From NCBI RefSeq assembly GCF_042678045.1, contig NZ_JBHUDI010000011.1:248001-312000 (forward strand): a DNA stretch of 64,000 nt, in the 5' to 3' direction. Made by a program: the position numbers and the translations under genes. Source of the stretch: Natrinema amylolyticus_A. GTDB taxonomy: Archaea; Halobacteriota; Halobacteria; Halobacteriales; Natrialbaceae. Position 1 is the stretch's first letter. Each line of letters opens with the position of its first letter. The notes beneath the pieces were generated by a model that searched no databases, had not been told where the DNA came from, and worked only from the letters and a program-made list of their open reading frames with translations. Below are positions 59,465-64,000 of this stretch, one piece after another.

Positions 59465-61051
59465 TTAGTTCTGACCGTTCAGCGTGATGTCGCTGACGCC
59501 GATGACGCGCTCGTCGGCCTTGAGTTCCGCCTTCGCTTCCTCGGGGACCTCGCTGTCGACGTTGTAGACGGTCAGGGCCTCGCCGCCGATGGTCTCGCGG
59601 GCGTTGAACATGCCGGCGATGTTGACGTCGTGGTCGCCCATCACGGAGCCGATGAGGCCGATGACGCCGGGCTCGTCGGTGTTTCGCGTGATGACCATCC
59701 GACCGTGTGGGATAGCGTCGACGCGGTAGCCGTCGATGCGGACGATCCGCGGATCGTCACCCGCAAAGAGGGTGCCGTCGACCGAGACTTCGTCCTCGTC
59801 GTTGCTGACGGTCACCGAGATCAGGCTCTGGAAGTCCTCGGCCTGTCGGGTCTTGGACTCGGTGACGTCGACGCCCCGGTCCTCGGCGATCTGGGGCGCG
59901 TTGACCGCGTTGACCTGCCACTCGAGGGGTTCGAAGACGCCCTTGAGCGCGCTCGCGGTGACGAACTCGACGTCCTCGTCGGCGATCTCGCCCTCGTAGA
60001 CGACCTCGACGTCTTCGATGCGGCCCTCGAGCAGTTGCGCGGCGACCTTGCCGGCCGTTTCGGCGAGGTCGATGTAGGGCTCGACGCGGGGGAACGCGCT
60101 CTCGTCGATCGAGGGAGCGTTCAGGGCGTTGGCGACGGGTTCCTCGGCGAGTGCGGCGTTGATCTGCTCCGCGGTGGAGGTCGCGACGTTCTCCTGGGCG
60201 GCTTCCGTCGATGCACCGAGGTGGGGCGTGACGATGATGTCGTCGTGCTCGAGCAGCGGCGAGTCTTCGGGGAGTGGCTCCTCGGCGAAGACGTCCAGTG
60301 CTGCGCCGGCGACCGTGCCGTCCTCGACTTTGGCGGCAAGTGCGTCCTCCTGAATGATGCCACCGCGGCCGACGTTGACGATGTAATCGCCCTCGAGGAG
60401 GTCGAGTTCGTCAGCGCCGATCATGCCCTCCGTCTCGGGCGTCAGCGGCGTGTGGATGGTGAGGAAGTCGGCGCGCTCGAGACACGGTTCGAAGTCGACG
60501 AGTTCGGCGCCGAGGCGGTCGGCGCGCTCCTCGGAGATGTAGGGGTCGAAGGCGACGATGTCCATGCCAAGCGAGTCGAGTTTCTTGGCGACTTCCTGAC
60601 CGACGCGGCCGAGGCCGACGACGCCCAGCGTCTTGCCGTCGAGTTCGGTCCCGAGATAGTCGCTTTTGGCCCACTCGCCGTTTTTCAGGCGGATGTGTGC
60701 CTGCGGGATCGAGCGAGCGGCCGCGAACGTCATCGCGACGGTGTGCTCGGCGGCTGCGCGCACGTTCCCTTCGGGCGCGTTGGCGACGATGACACCTTCG
60801 TCCGTGGCGGCCTCGATGTCGATATTGTCGACACCGATGCCCGCCCGCCCGACGATAACCAGTTCCTCGGCGGCCGCGAGGACCTCGTCGGTGACTTCGG
60901 TCCCGGAGCGAACGATGAGCCCGTGTGCGTCCGAGACTGCCTCGAGGAGGTCGTCGCCCTCGAGTTCGTAGCCCGTTTCGACCTCGTGGCCGGCGTCTCT
61001 GAGTACGTCCAGACCCGCATCCGCGATCGGATCCGTGACGAGAACCTTCAT
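59465..61051 (-). CDS. serA: D-3-phosphoglycerate dehydrogenase
   Basis: 528 residues from ATG 61051, the full-length form. It oxidises 3-phosphoglycerate to 3-phosphohydroxypyruvate, the first step of serine synthesis. KVLVTDPIADAGLDVLRDAG starts the substrate domain. KTLGVVGLGRVGQEVAKKLD is the NAD-binding fold (GxGxxG), and IVNVGRGGIIQEDALA and VTPHLGASTEAAQENVA hold the catalytic residues. An intervening ASB domain and a C-terminal ACT domain (HDVNIAGMFNARETIGGEAL) allow serine feedback. uspA and serB follow on the opposite strand nearby. Confidence 0.97.
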   Translation of the reverse strand: MKVLVTDPIADAGLDVLRDAGHEVETGYELEGDDLLEAVSDAHGLIVRSGTEVTDEVLAAAEELVIVGRAGIGVDNIDIEAATDEGVIVANAPEGNVRAAAEHTVAMTFAAARSIPQAHIRLKNGEWAKSDYLGTELDGKTLGVVGLGRVGQEVAKKLDSLGMDIVAFDPYISEERADRLGAELVDFEPCLERADFLTIHTPLTPETEGMIGADELDLLEGDYIVNVGRGGIIQEDALAAKVEDGTVAGAALDVFAEEPLPEDSPLLEHDDIIVTPHLGASTEAAQENVATSTAEQINAALAEEPVANALNAPSIDESAFPRVEPYIDLAETAGKVAAQLLEGRIEDVEVVYEGEIADEDVEFVTASALKGVFEPLEWQVNAVNAPQIAEDRGVDVTESKTRQAEDFQSLISVTVSNDEDEVSVDGTLFAGDDPRIVRIDGYRVDAIPHGRMVITRNTDEPGVIGLIGSVMGDHDVNIAGMFNARETIGGEALTVYNVDSEVPEEAKAELKADERVIGVSDITLNGQN

Positions 61052-61314
61052 GTGCGTGAGAACCGTGCGGAGCACGTAAACCCTTCCGTTGTGCGCGTGC
61101 CCGGCAAAACATACCGCTGTTCTAGATCGTGACCAGTCTGACACCGGTCACGAGCAGTAGCCGCCGTTGCCGATGCAGTCCGGGCTGGAGGATCACGCCT
61201 CGAGCGGGCCTCCGATCGTCGTCCGACAGCCACCGATCTGTGGATCGGTTCGGATCTCTCAGTGAGCGGAAATACCCGGGCAAGGTTTTGGGAGTGGCTC
61301 ACGTACCCCCGACC

Positions 61315-61770
61315 ATGTACGAGCACATCCTGTTGCCGACCGACGCCGAGGAAGGTTCCGAACTCGCGATCGAACACGCCGTCGCCGTCGCCGAGCACGC
61401 CGGGGCCGACCTCCACCTGCTGTACGTCGTCGACAGCGACGTCTACGGCTCCTACAGCGGCGACGAGTACGTCCACGAGTTCGAGGGCCTCGAGGCCGCC
61501 CTCGAGCAGGCCGGCGAGGAGGCCCTCGAGTCGGCCGCCGAGGCGGCCGAGGAGGCTGGCATCGAGACGACGACGGTCGTCAGACACGGCGCGCCCCACG
61601 AGCAGATCCTCGACTACGCCGAGGAGGCAGACGTCGACCTGCTCGTTATGGGCTCGAAAGAACGATCCGGCGACTACCGTCAGCTGCTTGGTAGCGTCAC
61701 CGACCGCGTCGCACGGCTGGCCTCGCGGCCGGTAACGATCGTCAAGACGCCGGTCGAAGCGGACGAGTAG
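61315..61770 (+). CDS. Universal stress protein (UspA domain)
   Basis: 151 residues from ATG 61315. MYEHILLPTDAEEGSELAIE is a typical start. GSKERSGDYRQLLGSVTDRV then VTIVK is the ATP-binding part, closer to canonical than the 27890 copy. A Glu/Ala-rich helix (GLEAALEQAGEEALESAAEA) is inserted in the middle. It is 64 nt upstream of serB on the same strand. Cytosolic; a stress or starvation role is inferred. Confidence 0.93.
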   Translation: MYEHILLPTDAEEGSELAIEHAVAVAEHAGADLHLLYVVDSDVYGSYSGDEYVHEFEGLEAALEQAGEEALESAAEAAEEAGIETTTVVRHGAPHEQILDYAEEADVDLLVMGSKERSGDYRQLLGSVTDRVARLASRPVTIVKTPVEADE

Positions 61771-61833
61771 TCGATCACGGGGCCGCGATCGAAACCTGAA
61801 CTGGTTTATCCGGGGACCCACAACCGGCGAGCA

Positions 61834-62478
61834 ATGACAGTCGTCGCTTTCGACTTCGACGGAACGCTTTCCGACTCCGAAATGACCGTCTTGCTCGGTG
61901 ACCGCTGTGGCGTCGCCGACGACATGGAATCGATCACCGAGCGCGCGATGAACGACGAGATCGGCTACGCAGAGAGTCTGCGCGAGCGCGCGGCCCTGCT
62001 CGAGGGCCTCCCTAAAGCAGAGGCCGAGGCCGCTTTCGACGAGGTCGTCCTCCGCGAGGGTGCCGCCGACCTCATCGATGAACTGAACGACGCCGGTGTC
62101 ACGACCGCTATCCTCACCGGCGGGTTCGAGCGTGGCGTCGCAGCTGCCCTCGAACGCGAAGGCGTCTCCGTCGACCACATCGTCTCGAACCGACTGCCGA
62201 TCGAGGGCGACGAACTCACCGGCGACGTTGAGGGGCCGTTGATCGAGGGCACCAAAGACAACGCGCTCGAGGCCCTCGCAGACGACGTCGGCGTCGACCT
62301 CGACGAGACCGTTGCCGTCGGCGACGGTGCCAACGACCTGCCGATGCTCAAGGTGGCCGGCCTGGCGATCGGCTTCGAACCCAAACCGGCGGTCGAACCC
62401 CACTGTGACGTCGTCGTCACGTCGATGGACGAGGCCCGCAAGACGCTGGTCGAAGAGACCGTCCTCGCGGAGCCGTGA
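61834..62478 (+). CDS. serB: Phosphoserine phosphatase-like HAD enzyme
   Basis: 214 residues, HAD superfamily. DFDGTLSDSEMTVLL gives the nucleophile Asp7 and Asp9, ILTGGFERGVAAAL the motif II Thr, and VAVGDGANDLPMLKVAGLAI the motif III/IV Asp residues. With serA close by on the other strand, phosphoserine phosphatase is the likely role: it dephosphorylates O-phosphoserine, the last step of serine synthesis. Dispersed repeat Y begins 22 nt after its stop codon. Confidence 0.88.
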   Translation: MTVVAFDFDGTLSDSEMTVLLGDRCGVADDMESITERAMNDEIGYAESLRERAALLEGLPKAEAEAAFDEVVLREGAADLIDELNDAGVTTAILTGGFERGVAAALEREGVSVDHIVSNRLPIEGDELTGDVEGPLIEGTKDNALEALADDVGVDLDETVAVGDGANDLPMLKVAGLAIGFEPKPAVEPHCDVVVTSMDEARKTLVEETVLAEP

Positions 62479-62500
62479 TCGCTCGAGAATAATTCGTAGT

Positions 62501-62585
62501 TACAGTTACCACTGAACGTCACTGCACACCCGATCGCACGACGGCTGTGCGATCGATGTGTCAACCGTTTCAGTTGTTGCTATCG
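62501..62585 (+). repeat. Dispersed repeat, copy Y
   Basis: Arms at 62501-62544 and 62547-62585 match copy X (58933-59044, opposite strand). Copy Y also contains a perfect 9-bp stem, CGATCGCAC (62531-62539) with GTGCGATCG (62547-62555), loop GACGGCT; the stem is degenerate in copy X. It lies between serB and the gene at 62761. Confidence 0.85.
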
Positions 62586-62675
62586 ACCACGTAATCACCT
62601 GTTGTAGTCCCGCGACAATGGGTCGATTCGGTTTCTGTCGTCGCTTCCCGTTTCACTCGCTTTTTCTGTCGCTTC

Positions 62676-62691
62676 GTCAGTGATCACTGAC
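62676..62691. promoter_or_regulatory. Perfect 16-nt palindrome
   Basis: GTCAGTGATCACTGAC reads identically on both strands and is followed by another TCAGTG. It lies 70 nt upstream of the ATG at 62761, beyond a probable TATA (AGTTTTAACTC, about 62727-62737). A candidate operator. Confidence 0.45.
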
Positions 62692-62760
62692 TATCAGTGC
62701 TAACTGCCTATTTCCCGACCGAGAGAGTTTTAACTCACAACTGAGTAAGCAACTATGATG

Positions 62761-63135
62761 ATGTGGCAAGACCTCGTATTCATGCTTGGGAGCAGTCTCT
62801 CGATCGTCTTTCTCGCGCCGACGCTGCGCGACTCGAGTGCGCGTGTACCACTCGGCACGAGCCTCCCGTCGATGGGCATCGGGTTCGTCTATGCGACGAC
62901 GTTTTTCACGCTGGGAATGAGCTTCTCCGCGCTGGGTGCGTTCGCCGCCGGCTCGATGTGGTCCCTGATCGCCTTGTTCCGCTCGCCACAGGGCGTCACG
63001 ATGAAGCTGCTCGCCCGCGAGAACCTCGCGCTGTTCGTCGCCGATCTCCAGTACTGGCTCGCTCGCCGTCGTGGCGATCGATCGGTCGGGAGTCAGTACG
63101 TGTCGTTCGACCGCGGCCACGAACAGCAGTACTGA
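62761..63135 (+). CDS. Small haloarchaeal membrane protein
   Basis: 124 residues from ATG 62761 (two Met codons directly upstream are alternatives). Two or three hydrophobic segments (MWQDLVFMLGSSLSIVFLAP, MGIGFVYATTFFTLGMSFSA, FAAGSMWSLIALFR) are followed by a polar C-terminal half with LARENLALFVADLQYWLARR. Unlike its neighbours it has a strong TATA-like element and an upstream palindrome. Function unknown. Confidence 0.75.
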   Translation: MWQDLVFMLGSSLSIVFLAPTLRDSSARVPLGTSLPSMGIGFVYATTFFTLGMSFSALGAFAAGSMWSLIALFRSPQGVTMKLLARENLALFVADLQYWLARRRGDRSVGSQYVSFDRGHEQQY

Positions 63136-63252
63136 ACGATTGCCGACAGTCCGTGAACACTCGATCGAGTGCTCGCGTCGCTGGATCTCTTCGTGGCCAC
63201 TGCCGATCGTGGATCCAGTGTCAATCTCTTAGGTATCGGGAACGATACTATC

Positions 63253-64000
63253 TCATCTGGAAAATAAACTCGTGTGAACCGGCGCGAACTCTCCGGTCTC
63301 GTCGGGTTGTTCCGGTGCCGTATCAGTGATCGAGCTTCCGCCGAGGCCATCCGCGAGCAGATCCGACAGCGGCGGGCCAACGGTCTCGGGTTCGACGAGG
63401 AAGGCGTCGTGGCCGTGGTCGGACTCGATTACGTGGTGGGCGACGTCGACGCTGGCCTCGCGTGCCGACTCGGCCAGCGACTCGGCTTGCTCGACGGTGA
63501 AGTGCCAGTCCCCGGTAAACGACAGTACGAGGAGTTCACCCTCGAAGGCCGCCAGCGCGTCGGCGTCGGACTCGTAGCCGGCCGAGAGGTCGAAGTCATC
63601 CATCGCGCGCGTCATGTAGAGGTAGCTGTTGGCGTCGAACCGATCCGTGAACTTGTCGGCCTGATAGTCCAGATAGGACTCGACCTCTCGATAGGGGAAG
63701 AAGGCAGCTGCGGGATCCGGTGGCTCCTCACGGACGGTCTCGCGACCGGCGGAGCGGCGGCCGAACTTCCGGGCCATCGAGGCCTTCGAGAGGTACATGA
63801 TGTGTCCGATCTGGCGTGCGCGAGCCAGCCCCTCCTCGGGTTCCGGCCCGCCGTAGTAGTGGCCGCCGTTCCAGTTGGGATCAGCCGTAATCGCCCGTCG
63901 AGCGACGGTATCGAGCGCGAGACACTGCGCGTCGAGACGGGCGGCGGTGGCGACCGCACCGGCCCGTTCGACGTCGTCGGGATACCGGCGGAGCCAATCG
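63253..64000 (-). CDS. metX: Homoserine O-acetyltransferase, C-terminal part, cut by window edge
   Basis: The minus-strand frame is open from the stop at 63253 to the window end (about 249 codons), so the N-terminus lies outside. The alpha/beta-hydrolase fold is visible: DPNWNGGHYYGGPEPEEGLA and RQIGHIMYLSK match MetX. LVLSFTGDWHFTVEQAESLA gives the catalytic Asp and VIESDHGHDAFLVEPE the His; the nucleophile Ser is outside the window. It acetylates homoserine for methionine synthesis. The ending (DETGEFAPVHTSLFSR) is normal. Confidence 0.9.
   Translation of the reverse strand, partial: DWLRRYPDDVERAGAVATAARLDAQCLALDTVARRAITADPNWNGGHYYGGPEPEEGLARARQIGHIMYLSKASMARKFGRRSAGRETVREEPPDPAAAFFPYREVESYLDYQADKFTDRFDANSYLYMTRAMDDFDLSAGYESDADALAAFEGELLVLSFTGDWHFTVEQAESLAESAREASVDVAHHVIESDHGHDAFLVEPETVGPPLSDLLADGLGGSSITDTAPEQPDETGEFAPVHTSLFSR

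Noticed and set aside
59375..61132. Long open frame antisense to serA
   Set aside because: Same codon-bias shadow; Val/Leu/Asp-rich product without motifs, opposite a complete serA.

Overview
The window comes from a GC-rich halophilic archaeon (class Halobacteria, probably a Natrialbales-type genome such as Natrinema or Haloterrigena). This is inferred from the very acidic proteins, the abundant CTCGAG-like codon pairs, the Tat lipoprotein signals (RR plus lipobox), the leaderless promoters with a TATA-like box about 25-30 nt before the start codon, the 129-residue 2Fe-2S halophilic ferredoxin, and several families known mainly from haloarchaea. No tRNA, rRNA, CRISPR array, replication origin or complete insertion sequence was seen. 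Most of the sequence is ordinary chromosomal core with a few accessory patches.

Layout. 1-14 kb: a cut CPA2 antiporter, a truncated acyl-adenylate-type enzyme, a class I glutamine amidotransferase, a membrane Fe-S/CCG oxidoreductase of the ETF:menaquinone oxidoreductase type, an orphan Cas4-like protein, Sua5, a Cys-less peroxiredoxin-fold/glutaredoxin pair, a CNNM/CorC protein, a PiT phosphate permease and uracil phosphoribosyltransferase. 14-19 kb: a TAXI-TRAP operon (binding protein, DUF1850, fused permease). 19-26 kb: YigZ, ACT regulator, hisB, trkH, hisA and an SLC13-type pseudogene. 26-30 kb: two PiT paralogues flanking a UspA. 30-37 kb: a nitrogen/copper neighbourhood (ferredoxin, HPP membrane protein, SafE-like protein, copper amine oxidase, glnK, amt, TrmB regulator). 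37-43 kb: prepilin peptidase, HIT protein, a gene-poor patch, then a glycerol-phosphate module (CDP-glycerol glycerophosphotransferase-like, CTP-type nucleotidyltransferase, glycerophosphodiesterase) and a uracil-DNA glycosylase. 43-54 kb: ileS, a secreted gluzincin-type surface protein, an H-NOX-like protein, prs, a lipoprotein with a broken start, a beta-propeller and glmM. 54-64 kb: beta-helix protein with a tiny coupled lipoprotein, DsbA-like thiol protein, hisI operon, serA-uspA-serB and a cut metX.

The most interesting material is non-coding. One structured element occurs twice (22746-22814 and 27648-27719) with a shared CCTGTCAGTCAGT start and a compensatory stem change. A second, unrelated dispersed repeat of 77-112 nt occurs in inverted orientation at 58933-59044 and 62501-62585, and one copy supplies the stop codon of a membrane-protein gene. 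Three perfect 9-bp hairpins stand in tandem at 6062-6152. Functionally, the glycerol-phosphate module is the best candidate for a little-described system. Serine (serA, serB), histidine (hisA, hisB, hisI) and PRPP/nucleotide (prs, upp) enzymes supply ordinary anabolism around these patches.
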